From Pseudofabraea citricarpa (taxonomy: Eukaryota; Ascomycota; Leotiomycetes; Helotiales; Dermateaceae): a stretch of 64,000 nucleotides of DNA. Below are positions 1 through 11,735 of this stretch, one piece after another. The DNA lies in NCBI GenBank assembly GCA_029641185.1, contig JAPWGK010000005.1:682001-746000 (forward strand), read 5' to 3'. The position numbers and the translations under genes were made by a program. Under the pieces are notes generated by a model. The model had not been told where the DNA came from. It worked only from the letters and a program-made list of their open reading frames with translations, and did no database searches. The first letter of the stretch is position 1; every line of letters starts with the position of its first letter.

Positions 1-971
1 TTCCTTGGTTCGCAGTTTTCATCCGTCTCTAGACTCTGTGCTCTCCAGTCTGCGTCTGAATCCTTCCCGTACTTGACTACGGCCATAAATTCGTCGGCGT
101 CGAGTAATGGCATAGCGCCATGCACGAACTCGACATATGCTCGTAATAACTGGACTTGCATCTCCTCGCTTGGGATCGCGAGGGCCCCTCGCAGTTGGAG
201 GTACGAGAGATCACAGGGATCGAGCTGGGCAGGGAACGCGGCGAATATCTTCGGTAGCCGAGGGAGAAGCGAGACTGGGCACTTGGAGCGAGGAGCTGAG
301 GCAAGTGGAGCTGAGATCTGATTCCAGCATTTTCTTCTTGTCGGACTTGGTACTGGGAAGGTCTTTTGGGGCGTTGAATTGATGCTTGCCGTTGGGATTA
401 CTTCGGAAAGTACGTGCTCGGATATCCGCATGCCATGCGGTGCACTTATATATCTTTGGGCTTCTGAGCTGGAGGAAACACTGGAGTTGTGACATCTCTC
501 ATTCGCATGTCGTTCTGCCATTCTAGGCTGGAGGTCTCCCGCTGCTGAGCCATTTGCAGACTTTCGCATACACTCTTCTCGCTCTTTCGCAGATCTACAT
601 AGTCTTCCATATTAGATTATTTTCGAACAACACTTGGCTGACAGACATAACTAGATCTCCATAGATGGGTTCTGTAAAAACGAAATTAGGACCGACCTTT
701 GTCTACGGCTCAATGGCAAGATACAATCAACCTCATCATGTCGGCAATTACTACACGGTGCACCGTGGGCGATGATGTTGCAACGCACTTTCCTTGCTCG
801 GCAAGTCGTGCAAGCCCTAGAGCTTCTCTTCTTTCCTCTCCGTTTCGACACAGGTCGCGGTACCACAGGCGGCGATTGAGACCCAAGAGGCAAAGATTGC
901 GGGGCAGGTACTGGCGAGAGAAGGAGTGCAAGATTGCTGAAATCTTCCTCGTCTTGACGTTGATGATCCAT
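1..971 (-). CDS. Zn2Cys6 fungal transcription factor, partial (runs off the left edge)
   Basis: N-terminal part of a nuclear binuclear-zinc-cluster regulator. Model: complement(join(<1..594, 697..971)). Exon 1 starts at the ATG at 969-971. It carries a basic stretch and six cysteines at residues 54, 57, 64, 73, 76 and 83, with spacing C-x2-C-x6-C-x8-C-x2-C-x6-C. The 102-nt intron at 595-696 (GTCGGT donor, TAG acceptor) joins CAA-AG to A-TCT and keeps the frame. Exon 2 then reads through a serine-rich linker into LPRLPKIFAAFP and later QLLRAYVEFVHGAMPLLD, the usual start of the fungal transcription-factor middle domain. The frame is still open at base 1, so the C-terminus lies outside the window. 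The target genes cannot be told from the sequence. The MFS and SDR genes to the right are possible targets only by proximity. Confidence 0.85.
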
Positions 972-1754
972 GGCGATTCCAGGTACAGGATATTGCCCTG
1001 AGAATGCTCCGACGGCCGAAAAGTAAATCGGCAGAATGCGAAGGGCTGATGACAAAATCAAAATCAAAATAAATCAATACCCCTCCGTACCTGAGTCAAG
1101 AAGCCGCTGGACCCCACTGCGCCGTGACAAGATATCTACAGCCTTGCAGTAGTAGCGTGTCGAAAATCTGAGGATCGGCGAGTTTGCCTGCTTGCGCTCC
1201 TGCGGTAAAAGGTTCCCGAGGCTTGCGGAGTTGCTCGGTTCACCTTCCGAGGTTACTGAACCTCTAGCCGAACAGGAAGAACAGGAAAGAAAGTCAGGCG
1301 CCAATAAGGATCCTGAGTTAGTTCGAGCAGTTTGAGTAATACATTAATCGTTAGCTTGATTTTCACTGCTGAGACTGCGTTAAGGAAATTCGTCAGTCAG
1401 TCTGTGCCTTGCAGATAAAGATGTTTGAGATTCAGGGACAAGGGGCCAAGGGACCAGCTCGCTAAATCATACTCTTTAGTAAAACTATATTTCTTGATGA
1501 CTATGAATAATCAATGTCAGTTAAAAATTCTAGAAAATTAAAATATATTGGACAACAGTTTGAAATCAAAACTTCCAGTAGAACTTCAGGAGATAACCTC
1601 GCCATGATAAAATATTGACTTCAGTCCATGATCGCCAGCCGGTAAAAGCTCTCGAGCATTTTTCAAGTCCCCAACGCTCGAAAACCACCTAATTATAATA
1701 GGGTCTTCTACGCCAGCCAGAATGTCTTTGTAATTTTCTACACTTAGGATTTTC
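972..1754. other. Intergenic, no gene supported
   Basis: This is the upstream region of the Zn2Cys6 gene and the 3' flank of the MFS gene. A 76-codon open frame on the minus strand (1074-1304) has low-complexity composition and no family resemblance. Nothing else was recognised. Confidence 0.4.
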
Positions 1755-3781
1755 TCATTTTTCATCTTTCACCCCTGTGGTACTGCCATGCATCTTTCTT
1801 GCAACATCGTCTGTCAGATACTCACCGTAATCAATGGTTAAACAGGCCGCGATAGTTGCAAGACAGGCAAAAGCTATCACGGCGTACCACACATATCTAT
1901 AAATTATATTAGGTTTCTTTCTCATGATCTGGAAGTAAATATCAGAGGAGATTACCTAAAGGCGTCGGCCGCAGCGGAGGAGTTTGCAGCTCCAACTGCA
2001 GCTATAATGTCTGCATTGATACCTGGAACATTGGCCAAGGTCCCCGTAGCGAGATTTGAGAAAAGGTCCGGGAGACTTCTTTGTGGCAGGCCTGCATTAA
2101 GAGCCGCAGGTGTCACTTTCGCCGGGACGAACTTCGACAGCTTGTTGGTAAGAATTGTGGAATAGATTGCCGTGGCAACAGAAGCACCACCACTCCGGAT
2201 ACTTCCTAAAGCTCCCAATGCTGCTCCGAGATCTTCACTGGCACAAGCGAGTGGTGCGAGTGCCAACGAGCAAGTCTCAATTATACCGACAGAGAAGCAT
2301 GCCATAAATAAGAGAGCGATACCGCGTGCTTCTTGACCGGGATTGATCGAGACCATAGCTGCTGAGAAAGCAGTGAGAGAGATACAGCTTCCTATCAAGA
2401 TGTACCTAGATTTGGGCACGTATTGACATAATACTCCGCCAACACACTGTCCAATGAGCGTTGAAGATCCAACAATGCACTTTAAGCTGTCAGCTATTTC
2501 CTACTCACAGGCGTAGTACGGCAAACCTACAGCAAGCCAACCGTTATGAGTAGTTGAGCCAGGGAACAGATATGCGATCTGTTGTGGCCATAAAACATTC
2601 ATGCTGTAGTACACACAGCTTCCTACCATAGCAGTGATAACCATAGCTAGATACCCGCGCGATCTGAAGAGATGTAGCGGCATCAGCGGATCTCCTTTGT
2701 GGATATACGCATCTGTCGATCGATTAGTCAGAGACGATAGCTGATCGTAACGCCTTTTGAAAATGCTTTCAAAATGTTCAAATACCAACAGAAGCCAAAC
2801 TCGGATCGTCATAAATGAGAGGACGTACCGTATAAAACAAAAACAATCAGTGTTACCGACCCAACAACAATAGTTGTAATAACATGAACAGATTTCCAAG
2901 CGTACGTTCCTGATCCCCAAGTCATCCCGATCAGGAACACCGCAAGACCGCCAGAAAAGAGAAATACGCCCAAGAAGTCCATCCTCTTCAACTGCTCCAT
3001 TCTCGACCTGTTTTTGTGCAGCAGTCGGAAAGTAGGGGGGTGATAGAAAAAGTAGAAAAGAAAGACCGCAAGTCCTGCTACAATGATGTTCAGGTAGAAT
3101 GACCATCTCCAACCAGCTGCAGTATCTGTGACAAGAGTCTGCGCAATAACGGGTCCAAAGACAGCAATCTCAAAGCTCGAAAAGAAAATGGCTGAGATCC
3201 ACAGCGGCCGATGCTTGTTGGGAACAAGTTCTGCGATAGCCACCGTGAAGGAAATCTGTACGGCGCCAGCGAGGCCACCCAATATATTTCCACCGATGAT
3301 GCTCTCGACATGATTGGCAGTACCCGAAATAACTGATCCTATCAAAGCGAGAAAGTTCCCGATTATGAAGAACCACCGACGGCCGAAAATATCTGAAAGG
3401 CGACCCACGAGGAGAAAGCCAACACTGAGGCCCAGCGTGTAAGCCAATGCTACCCAAGTGATGTTTGGCGATGGCCCGATAGACTCGTTAATCAAGGCAA
3501 GGGAATTTGATGGCATAATCCATCCTAGATAGTTGCTGATATTACCAAGGCATAGTGCCTGAACAGTCAGTGGACGAATCCAATCATGCAAAGGGACGTA
3601 CAATGACTGTTCCGATGAAGCCAGGGCTCAGATAGTATCTCTGTGGAAGATTGATACCGAGAGCATCTTCATCGATGTCGTACGTTTCGGTGTGAATAGC
3701 GACTCGAGTACCCTGTGCCAAGTCCTCAATGTGCACATCTCTCATCCTGACTGATGCTTTGTTTTCATTCTGTTTAGCCAT
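1755..3781 (-). CDS. MFS transporter, TRI12 (trichothecene efflux) type
   Basis: Predicted 14-helix drug:H+ antiporter-type transporter of 585 residues in the plasma membrane. Model: complement(join(1755..1896, 1956..2479, 2531..2712, 2829..3558, 3602..3781)); the sum is exactly 586 codons. Start chosen at MAKQNENK (3781), because the upstream extension in the same frame looks like leader sequence. After a hydrophilic N-terminus come the signature loop GRLSDIFGRRW (MFS motif A) around residues 115-125 and AGWRWSFYLNIIVAG (motif C region). A cytoplasmic loop rich in Arg/Lys follows, then GWLACIVGSSTLIGQ across an intron, and a C-terminal YVWYAVIAFACLATIAACLT helix. The intron at 2480-2530 (GTAGGT, CTGAC branch, AAAG) removes the stop that otherwise interrupts the frame. 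It is divergent from the SDR gene, with 915 bp between starts. The substrate cannot be inferred. TRI12 itself exports trichothecenes, but no trichothecene genes are present here. Confidence 0.9.
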
Positions 3782-4696
3782 TTTGAAGCTTGGGACCAGC
3801 AACGAACACGTTGACAAGGCAGGATAACAGGAATGGGTTGATGTGCAAGGCGTTATAAAGTTCAAGCTATCGGCGTTCAAATGATAGGTGGCTGCACCTC
3901 AACTATTTGCGTAACATGAAGTCGGCGTTTTGAATTGTCACAAGCCGATGCATGACGCACCGCCAGTAGAGATGCTGCTGAGAGCGAACCATTTGCGAAT
4001 TTCTCCTCAGAGTGCATGCAACTTGAATCCCTGTAATATCCTCCCACCATGTAAAATGAAGTCGCTTGTGTGACCCGATTACGAATATTGTCCTTGGGAG
4101 CTGCAGCTGCTCTTAGCTGAGATAACTATAGCGACCGTTTTTCGGTTAACAATTGGGCTACAGCATGGCAAAGTGGGACACATACTCTAACCAAGCTTCT
4201 GTGCTATCTTTCACGTACTTGTCCACAAGACGATGCCTGTCAAGTGTCAGATTTAATCTAGCGACGGATGTCTTTTTAGGTCTAGCGAGATGAGTGCCTG
4301 GAATGGCCCGGGTAGTTACCGAATTGCCGGTGTTTCCCAATCCAGCAAGAGTCGGAAACCATTACCCACTTTGCTCACTATTGAATCAACCCCGCACTCT
4401 TATTCTAACCTTCAAGACGATTTCCGGATCTCTGGAACTTGGTCTGGACCCTGAAACCCGCACGCCTCCAACTCGTAGTTTGCGACTCATAGAAGCGAGC
4501 TTGGGACTTGGTTGTTGACAGATAACAGAACATCCTCTGCCGAGCAACGGATACAACGGGAAAGAAAGCTCCGGAACCCCTCAATCAAGCACCGGGAACG
4601 GCTGGAAATAAAGGGGTTCGATGGTGGACTAGCGCTCTTATGTACCTGGAGCTGACCATTCGATTGTCATTTTGTTAATCGGAAGAAAAGTTCACC
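3782..4696. promoter_or_regulatory. Divergent MFS/SDR intergenic promoter region
   Basis: This 915-bp region separates the starts of two divergently read genes, so both core promoters must lie here. It contains one ACCCCGCAC element at 4389-4397, shared with promoters of the right-hand metabolic cluster. No coding frame is convincing; two short open frames at 4158-4518 lack family resemblance. Confidence 0.55.
4389..4397 (+). promoter_or_regulatory. ACCCCGCAC element upstream of the SDR gene
   Basis: Exact ACCCCGCAC, about 300 bp upstream of the SDR start and about 610 bp upstream of the divergent MFS start. The same octamer recurs upstream of genes in the 37-64 kb cluster. A regulatory role is inferred from recurrence only. 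Confidence 0.4.
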
Positions 4697-5585
4697 ATGG
4701 CCGCACTATTGAGAGGAACTGCCTATATCACGGGAGCTGCATCGGGTACGTAAGGTCCGTCAGACAAAGTAGCATACACTGCTAATAGCAATTCAGGAAT
4801 TGGGCAAGCGACAGCTTTTGCATTTGCAAAGCACGGAATTAAGGCTCTATATTTGACAGATCTCAATCCCAAGTCTCTTGCCGAGACTTCTGCCTCTATT
4901 CAGTCCAAATATCCACATTTGGAAATTGTACACAGGCAGGTCGACGTCTGTGATGAAGTTGGAATAGAAGACAGTGTCGCGGATGCAGTGCAGAAATTCA
5001 AGAGAATAGATGTGGCAGTCAATATTGCCGGAATCGGCGGTGCTGGAAAAGTAACGGATCAAACGGAAACAAGTGATTGGATGAAGGTTATAGATGTCAA
5101 TCTTCACGGAGTATGGAGATGTCAAAGAGCAGAACTAAAATGGATGCTAAAGCAAGAGTAAGACTTATCTTCCAAAATATTGGGAAATGCTAATTGGCCT
5201 CAGGGACTTGGGACTTCGCGTTGGAAGAGGCAATATCATAAATGTCGCTTCGATGTATGGCCTTGTTGCAACACCTGCACACATCCCGGCTGCTTCTTAC
5301 ACTGCTTCAAAACATGGTGTAGTTGGACTGTCGAAAAATGATGCGATTATATACGCGGCACATAAGATAAGGATCAATGCCATATGCCCTGGATATGTCG
5401 CCACTCCTCTAATAAAGGCTACCACTGAAACAGGTGCTATGGATACCGAGATTGCAAAGACCCCTATGAAAAGGTTGGCAGATCCTGAAGAAATTGGTGA
5501 TAGCATTAGCTTTTTGGCGAGCGAATTAGCGAGCTTTGTGACTGGTAGCCAGTTGGTTGTTGACGGAGGCTATACAGTAAATTAA
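4697..5585 (+). CDS. Short-chain dehydrogenase/reductase (FabG-like)
   Basis: NAD(P)-dependent oxidoreductase of 263 residues. Model: join(4697..4745, 4797..5157, 5204..5585), 264 codons. The first intron splits the glycine-rich nucleotide site, giving YITGAASGIGQATA (TGxxxGIG). NIAG follows around residue 95. The catalytic triad is visible as Ser in INVASMYG, then Tyr and Lys in SYTASKHG. The adenine-loop PG signature is ICPGYVATP, and the C-terminus LVVDGGYTVN is classical SDR. The length fits classical SDRs. The cofactor choice and alcohol/ketone substrate are not evident. The gene shares a promoter region with the MFS transporter, so it may modify a compound that the transporter exports. 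Confidence 0.92.
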
Positions 5586-6332
5586 TTTTCCTTGATGGGG
5601 GTCAAATCATTATTTGAGAGCATATGATGGCTGAAAGTCTAATAGGGTACTATTTTTAGTGAAGCTTCTAATATTATATAGAAGTAGTTACGATGGATGA
5701 AATCTAGTATTAAACAAACATGAAGCAGTTTATTGAATACTAGGGGGTCCCTAAAAGCTTAATTTGCTAGATCAGAGAGAACTATACAGGCAACTGATTA
5801 CAACCGCCAATCTACGAGCCGTTACAGAAGCTAGTAAAATATAGAAAAGAGCGGCGCACCAAAGAAGAAAGCGAGCAGTGAAAGCAGTACCACATGACAC
5901 ATTGTTGTTATCGTAGTCTAATAAAAAAAGGTGGCGAGGAGAGACTTTGAATATATAGAAGGCACTGCTAATTCACCCAAAAAATAAAAAACGAAGGATA
6001 TATACACAAATACACCTTGTAGTAATATATCAAAATTGCTCGAGATTTTCAGAACAGCTGTCGAGAATAGCTGACTCTGGAAGTGGGAACAAAATCAAAA
6101 ACCAGGACAACATGAGGCTGGGCTAGTTTGTCCCTAAAGACCCACAAATAAGATGTCTTCTTTTCCATTTGATATAGCTGTAATGAAATAAACTAACTAA
6201 ACGATATCTTTGAACTATAACATGTTATATCTACCTAGAACTAAGTAAACTATATGGTAACACCTTTTATATAGGTATTATATATAGTATATAATTTATA
6301 TAATTAAATACTAATGTATATAATAAAATCCA

Positions 6333-6356
6333 TGTCACGTGACTCGTCACGTGACA
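6333..6356. repeat. Perfect inverted repeat with two CACGTG cores
   Basis: An 11-bp arm TGTCACGTGAC at 6333-6343 is followed by a TC spacer and its exact reverse complement GTCACGTGACA at 6346-6356. Each arm contains its own CACGTG palindrome (E-box for bHLH factors). It lies at the edge of the AT-rich tract. Confidence 0.8.
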
Positions 6357-6620
6357 CAATTTTCCCCTGTAAATTCAAAAAATACGTGTACTCTTATATA
6401 TAAATTCTTAGAGTCAGATTATAAGAACTCTTTTTTTAAGCTAAGGTAGCTACCTATTAGAGTAATTTTAGCGCTAAGATTTTTCGAAGATTTTACTAAG
6501 ATCGTGCTAATTTACTACGTTTACCTATAGCTATTTTCTATATAGACGCCTCGTAGCGGCACGGGATAACTTCTTATCAGTCGTACCTTCTTCTCAGAAG
6601 TATTAAGGAAGCCAGGCGAG

Positions 6621-6642
6621 GTCACGTGCCGTTCCACGTGAC
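6621..6642. repeat. Second CACGTG inverted repeat
   Basis: GTCACGTG at 6621-6628 and its reverse complement CACGTGAC at 6635-6642 flank a 6-nt spacer. It lies 265 bp from the first repeat. The two could be the ends of a small non-autonomous element or paired bHLH sites. Confidence 0.7.
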
Positions 6643-6833
6643 GTGGTGGGCACTCCTGGAACAGCTGTTACAAATAGGCTATTTAGGATTAAGGATTTTT
6701 CTTATCCTTGCAGACCCTGTTTACGCTAAATATCGCTCTAGCAAGCAAGTGGATACTATTAGTTACTAATCACATTCAGACCTAGCCCGGAACCAAGCAG
6801 TGATCCTGTTACAGAGAGCAAGACAAAATCGCC

Positions 6834-9800
6834 ATGGAGCGTCCTTACAAGACGAAGACTACGTGGTACTGGCCCCTAACAGCCTTGTCTGAATACTATT
6901 ACTTATTACTTTTGCAGGTCGGCTTTCATCAGGTATACATCGGGCAGGAATTGTTTACCAGATTACGCGTATGTTTGTCTCTAGATTATGATCATTCCGT
7001 TTGCCTGATACACATTTTCATCCTATCCACAGTCCCCCAGATGGGCATGAGCCTACACCACTCAAACCACGAGAGACCCCCTCCGAAAAAGCACCCACGA
7101 AGCGGCAAATGATTCCAAAAGCGCCCCGAATCCGAGGAGTTCACAAGCCTGTGAACAGTCTCAACTCACCTCCGACTACCCAACGATTCCCGTCCTTCAA
7201 AAAAACGCCATTTAATTTGCACGAAAGCCGACCACAACAAGAAGATTTCAACAAGAAGCAGGATATTGGTGCCAAATCTCTTAGTAGCAAAGCCTTCTCC
7301 GAGAACGTCATCGATGAGCAAGAGATCGATACTCTCCCAAGTCCAAAGTCCAGATATGCAGATGCGCCACGATCAGCTCAGAGCCAAAATCGCAATGTTT
7401 CTCCCAGAAATACTGGCACAAAGTCGTTACCTGGGCTGGAGAAGTTTCAAGGTGTGCAAAGCCAGGTGGACCATCATACTCATACAAAACGCTCGTCTGG
7501 TCTACCATCGCATATTACTACATCACGTCAACATAACAATACCCCACAGCGGACTTCTACGGCTTTGAGTATATGCAGCGGTTCGGAAGTCTCTGTCTCA
7601 GATACAGACCTAGCAGAAACGATAACCACGTCCCAGAAACCTACTAGAACATATCCTCAGGTCATCATCCACGAATCCACAGGTAGAGAATCTTTATCCT
7701 CGGCAACTGCACGGCCAAAGGGAATTGGAAAGCCTTCCTTGTCTGTCAAGCCTACCGGTAGCAATCGAGAAAGAAAATCCTCAAACAATTCCCAATCTGG
7801 TCATTCCACAGAGTCCTCGAGAGATAGGAATGAGCAGATCGCAGCTACTCGCACAAAGCGGCCATTCTTAAAAAGAAAAACCCGGCGCTCGAGCGATGTT
7901 ATAGATCTCAGCGAAGACGAACTTGCACACACATCCAAGCAACCGAAGCTCATCACTAAGAGTGGTCTCAATAAGGTCCAAGCGAAAGCCTCCAAGATAA
8001 GGAAATCTAAAGGCAGTACATTCCAGCCTCTGAAAGCCGCGGGACGCGGCTCAGGCATGAGAGAATACCAAGTTTTGAGTATCTTTTCCGAGACTCACTA
8101 CTGGCTACAGCCTCAACCTCTTCGACATTGGGCTCTTCGCCAGGATCACTTCAATGGAGAGTTGACAGTCTACGATGAGCTTGGAGATCCAATTCGTGAA
8201 TTAGTTCTTAAGTCACAGATCATCCAGAAAATCCAGCGAAGTCCTGATAGCGAGAAGTTGGTGATCCACAAGCACAAAGACGCCACTGCTAAAGGCTCGA
8301 CAAAACTCTTTCTGGAGTTGCTCAACGCTGATGATGCATGGCAAATCTGCAAGGTCTTGGAAGAGAACGATTCTACTATAGTTTTCGTTACATTAGAAGA
8401 GTTAGTAGTCTTGTATCATTTGGTTTATCTTACTAACTTTTAACCCACCAGAACGCAGCTTGATCGACGGTTTTTTCACAACCGAAAATTGATTGCTAGA
8501 ACGTGCCCTAAAGAATCTCAACTACAAATCGAGTCTAAGACGGGGATCGTGGAAGACCAGGTGCCACAGATAAATACTCCACAGGAACGAGGACGAGGAC
8601 TGAAGGGTTTCAAACAAGCAGAATCTTCTGTCGATCAACGCAGACACGATGAACGATCGGACTGGCAGGATACTTGTGCCCCCAGGAAGAGGAAGAGAGA
8701 TGAAAATACCACTACTCCAACGAAGAGAGGTACTGTGGAAGAACTGGGGAAGATCCGTTCATCTGATACCACTGTTAATAATGGCTCCTTAGCTTCGGCC
8801 AAGGCTTCTTCCTCAATTGGTCCAGATTCATTTTACAGCGACGGGTTTCCCTCCTCACCAAACAGACTTTCGAATGGAGAACCTGTACTCAGTCAGCGCT
8901 CCAGTCAGCGCTCCCCAAGCCCAGTACGATGGACTGAAGCAAACCAGAATTGGGCCCGGGCCTGGAAGAGTCCAATCGTTTATCCTCGTCGAGGAGGAAA
9001 TAAGTCGCTGACCATGGTAGAGAAGGACGACATCGAGAGGCTCGATGAGGGAGAGTACCTAAACGACAACCTGATCAATTTTTATCTCCGTTGGTTAGAG
9101 CAAGCCCTCGAGGAGGAAAACCCAAGATTAGCTCGACGCATATATTTCTACAACACATTCTTCTACAAAAGCCTAACCCAAGGTGCGAAAGGAAAACGGG
9201 GTATTAATTATGAAGCTGTCCAACGATGGACATCTAAAGTTGACCTCTTATCGTTTGATTACATCGTTGTCCCCATCAACGAAGACACCCATTGGTATGT
9301 AGCGATTATCTGTAACGCTCCAAAACTCCAAGGTCTACAGCCTGGACTTGTTCCTAGCCTGCAGTCCCTAGAAGATAAAGACAAGCCTGAAGATCTTCAG
9401 GATAGTGGGCATATGGTCAAGCTATCAGATCCGGCTTCCCGGTCATCACCAAAATCACTTGTAACAACTCTGATGGACAAGATGACTTTCAAAAGGAAAG
9501 GCAGTTCTGGAGAACAAGGACAAGGCAATGGGGAGTGGCCAAAGGTAAAGGATCATGTTGAGCTCCAAGAACAGAGCCGAAATGCCGACCTCTGTGAATC
9601 ATCATCATCACCGAACAGGGTTATGAATTCAACTGGAACTACTGCGTCAGATTTACCGATCTATCAGGGAGACAGTCCTTGCTTGGCGAAAAGGAAGCAA
9701 GGCAAGACGCATGTGCAACGCACAGTCGATCCCAGCCAACCTAGGATCATCACCCTGGACTCACTTGGGCTGAAGCACTCCCCAACATGCACCAATCTGA

Positions 9801-10666
9801 AGAATTACTTGATTTCGGAAATCAAGGCAAAAAAGAAAATAGACATTCCTTCTCCCGGGTCCCTCGGAATGACTGCGGTCAATATCCCTCGACAGACTAA
9901 CTACGTTGATTGCGGTGCTTTCCTTCTTACTTATGTCGAACAGTTCCTGAAGCAGCCCGATGAATTCGTCTACAGTATCATGCAATCTCATGACCTTCAA
10001 ATTGAATTCCAGACTGCATCAATCATGCGAGACCACATCAGGCAGCTTCTCCTCAAGCTTCAACAAGACCAAATTGACGAAGCTGAAGCGTTGGTAGAGG
10101 AGCAGCTTATCAACAAGCAACCCAGAACGGCTGATAACCGGCTGGGCCGGTCTACAAAGGTTTCCATCGACGATCAAACTAGTGCTAGGACTGATCAGAT
10201 CCTTGCAGACGGCCACAATCCTCCAGGTGAACTATGCCAGGCCCTTCATAACATCGGACGGTCCGCCGTAGACACGGTAGCTGAATGTAAGCAACCGAAT
10301 GGCAGTGAATGTAGTGCAGTGGTTGCTCTAGATGTTAAAAACATCTCATATACAGGCCCTGTGAGTCATTGCAAGAGCAACGCCGGCATCAATACTTCCG
10401 TGCATGCCTCTCGCGCCGACAAGAGGCACCTATCGTTGAGAAGTGAATCATCTCCAGATTCCGTGGAAGTTCTGGACACCAGAGAGAAGTCTCGCAACTC
10501 CCGTGCGACTTTCCTCGCTAGCGATCTGACGCCCTCTCACGGTCGGCAGCTCAGCGGTTCATCTGTTGAAGTCTGTAAGGATCATGGATTCCAGGACACT
10601 GTAGGGAAACCGAAAAGTCGGATCAATGCAATTAATGACGATTTCGTCATTGTGATTGACTCATAA
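6834..10666 (+). CDS. Ulp2/SENP6-type SUMO-specific cysteine protease
   Basis: Predicted nuclear deSUMOylating protease (peptidase C48) of 1208 residues. Model: join(6834..6862, 6918..6932, 7033..8400, 8452..10666), 1209 codons. The 15-nt second exon is supported by frame: ...ACG-AAG-ACT-AC|G-TCG-GCT-TTC-ATC-AG|T-CCC. Residues 1-320 are basic and Ser/Thr-rich with likely disorder and KRK-type nuclear signals. A conserved region after about residue 350 starts at YQVLSIFSETHYWLQP. The catalytic domain begins near SLTMVEKDDIERL. It has His about residue 751 (EDTHWYVAII), Asp about 907 (ITLDSLG), Gln about 952 and Cys about 958 (RQTNYVDCGAFLL). About 150 residues are inserted between the catalytic His and Asp, as in the Ulp2/SENP6-7 branch rather than Ulp1. 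The acidic/Ser-rich tail ends DDFVIVIDS, which resembles a SUMO-interacting motif. The N-terminal two small exons are less certain than the rest. Confidence 0.9.
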
Positions 10667-11537
10667 ATAATATCAGAACCGACGGTTGACATCGCTGACG
10701 ACAGCTGTTTTGGCGTCGAAGATAATTGTCTCCAAATGTGGATTGCATAGCGTCGGCGTTTTTTTCCTGTTTCGATTCCTTTTTAGGAGTATGCTGTCGT
10801 GGGAGTCTGTTGCTAGAGCTCACCCTAGACTCTTGATGAAGGAAGGAAATTTGTTGTTTCATCACTGAGGCATCTCTCTGAGTAAAACCCAAGGCCCCAA
10901 TGCAATTGTAGTAAATCCAAAGATTGTTTTGCCCTGCCAGCCCCCTGCCAGCTGTACTGCGGCCAATCAAGGCTAATTTGGCAGCATATTCCTAACCCGC
11001 CCACTCCCAGCAGGGCCTCTATCTCCTATATAATCCCTCTAGCTCCGTCGACCTTCCTGTGACAAACCAGAAGGCTTAGTTCTATGCGTACATTCGATTA
11101 AATATGCAACTGATATTCTGTATGTATCTACATATATATGGGCAGGCAATATCCTTAATATAAACCCCATCCCTACTAAGGCGAAGTCGCTGGTGATTAG
11201 AATTCAACACAAGTCCGGTAATTAGCAAAAGTGTCTTTATTGACTTTTGCAGTGGTATTCAATGAATATTCTGACTGAGCATGCTAACTAAAAATTGTAA
11301 AGACAGTGTATAAACAAGACTCCTATGGAAAGAGATAGCGGAAGTGCGTACAAATCAAAAACAGCAGTGAAGAGGAACAAATGCAAAAGGGAGCGACAGA
11401 CACCCAAAACAGGAGAACCCAACAGAAAATCCAATCAGCCTGCCACCTGCAGGTCAATCCGAACCTGCGCAATTGACCATGACTAGCAGCGAGTTATCGA
11501 CAATGGAGACCCTTTGCCCTTCTTATCAAGTGGTGCA
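10667..11537. other. Intergenic between Ulp2-type and CxxCxGxG genes
   Basis: This is the convergent 3' flanks of two genes. Two overlapping short frames (10647-10970 minus, 10686-10868 plus) have no resemblance to known families. Nothing else was recognised. Confidence 0.4.
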
Positions 11538-11735
11538 TTACACCTCCACTTGACCTGTGCCATCACAGGGGTTGCAGAAGGTGTTGTAGGCTTTCCCAGT
11601 TCCACTACATCTAGTGCAAACAGTTTGGCCTAGTTCGCGTTCACGGTTGCTTCCTTCGCCCGTCCCATTGCAGCTCCCGCACGTGCCTTGTCGCATGCCT
11701 CTACCCTCGCATTTGGAACAGTCCTGACTGGGCAT
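11538..11735 (-). CDS. Small standalone DnaJ-type cysteine-rich zinc protein
   Basis: A 65-residue single-exon protein made almost wholly of four CxxCxGxG units, starting at Cys6, Cys19, Cys40 and Cys54 (CSKCEGRG, CGSCNGTG, CTRCSGTG, CNPCDGTG). In type I DnaJ/Hsp40 proteins four such units fold into two zinc-binding clusters that help bind unfolded substrates. Here there is no J-domain, no client-binding C-terminus and no room for them. It may act as a small thiol or zinc chaperone-like adaptor; that is inference. The sequence just 5' of the ATG reads ...TTTTGCAG-TTAAG, so a 5'-UTR intron is likely and the promoter would lie further right, toward 11.8-12.0 kb. Confidence 0.7.
   Translation of the reverse strand: MPSQDCSKCEGRGMRQGTCGSCNGTGEGSNRERELGQTVCTRCSGTGKAYNTFCNPCDGTGQVEV

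Larger units (their letters stand above)
5586..6833. other. AT-rich gene-free region with CACGTG inverted repeats
   Basis: No coding potential seen. Strings such as tatatagtatataattt around 6280-6300 make this markedly more AT-rich than the flanking genes. It ends in two CACGTG-based inverted repeats (6333-6356 and 6621-6642). It resembles a decayed repeat of the kind left by RIP mutation in filamentous fungi, but I recognised no transposon ORF or clear long terminal repeats. Confidence 0.45.

Noticed and set aside
1755..3781. Trichothecene cluster implied by a TRI12-like transporter
   Set aside because: No trichodiene synthase or other TRI genes are in the window; TRI12-type MFS proteins are widespread.
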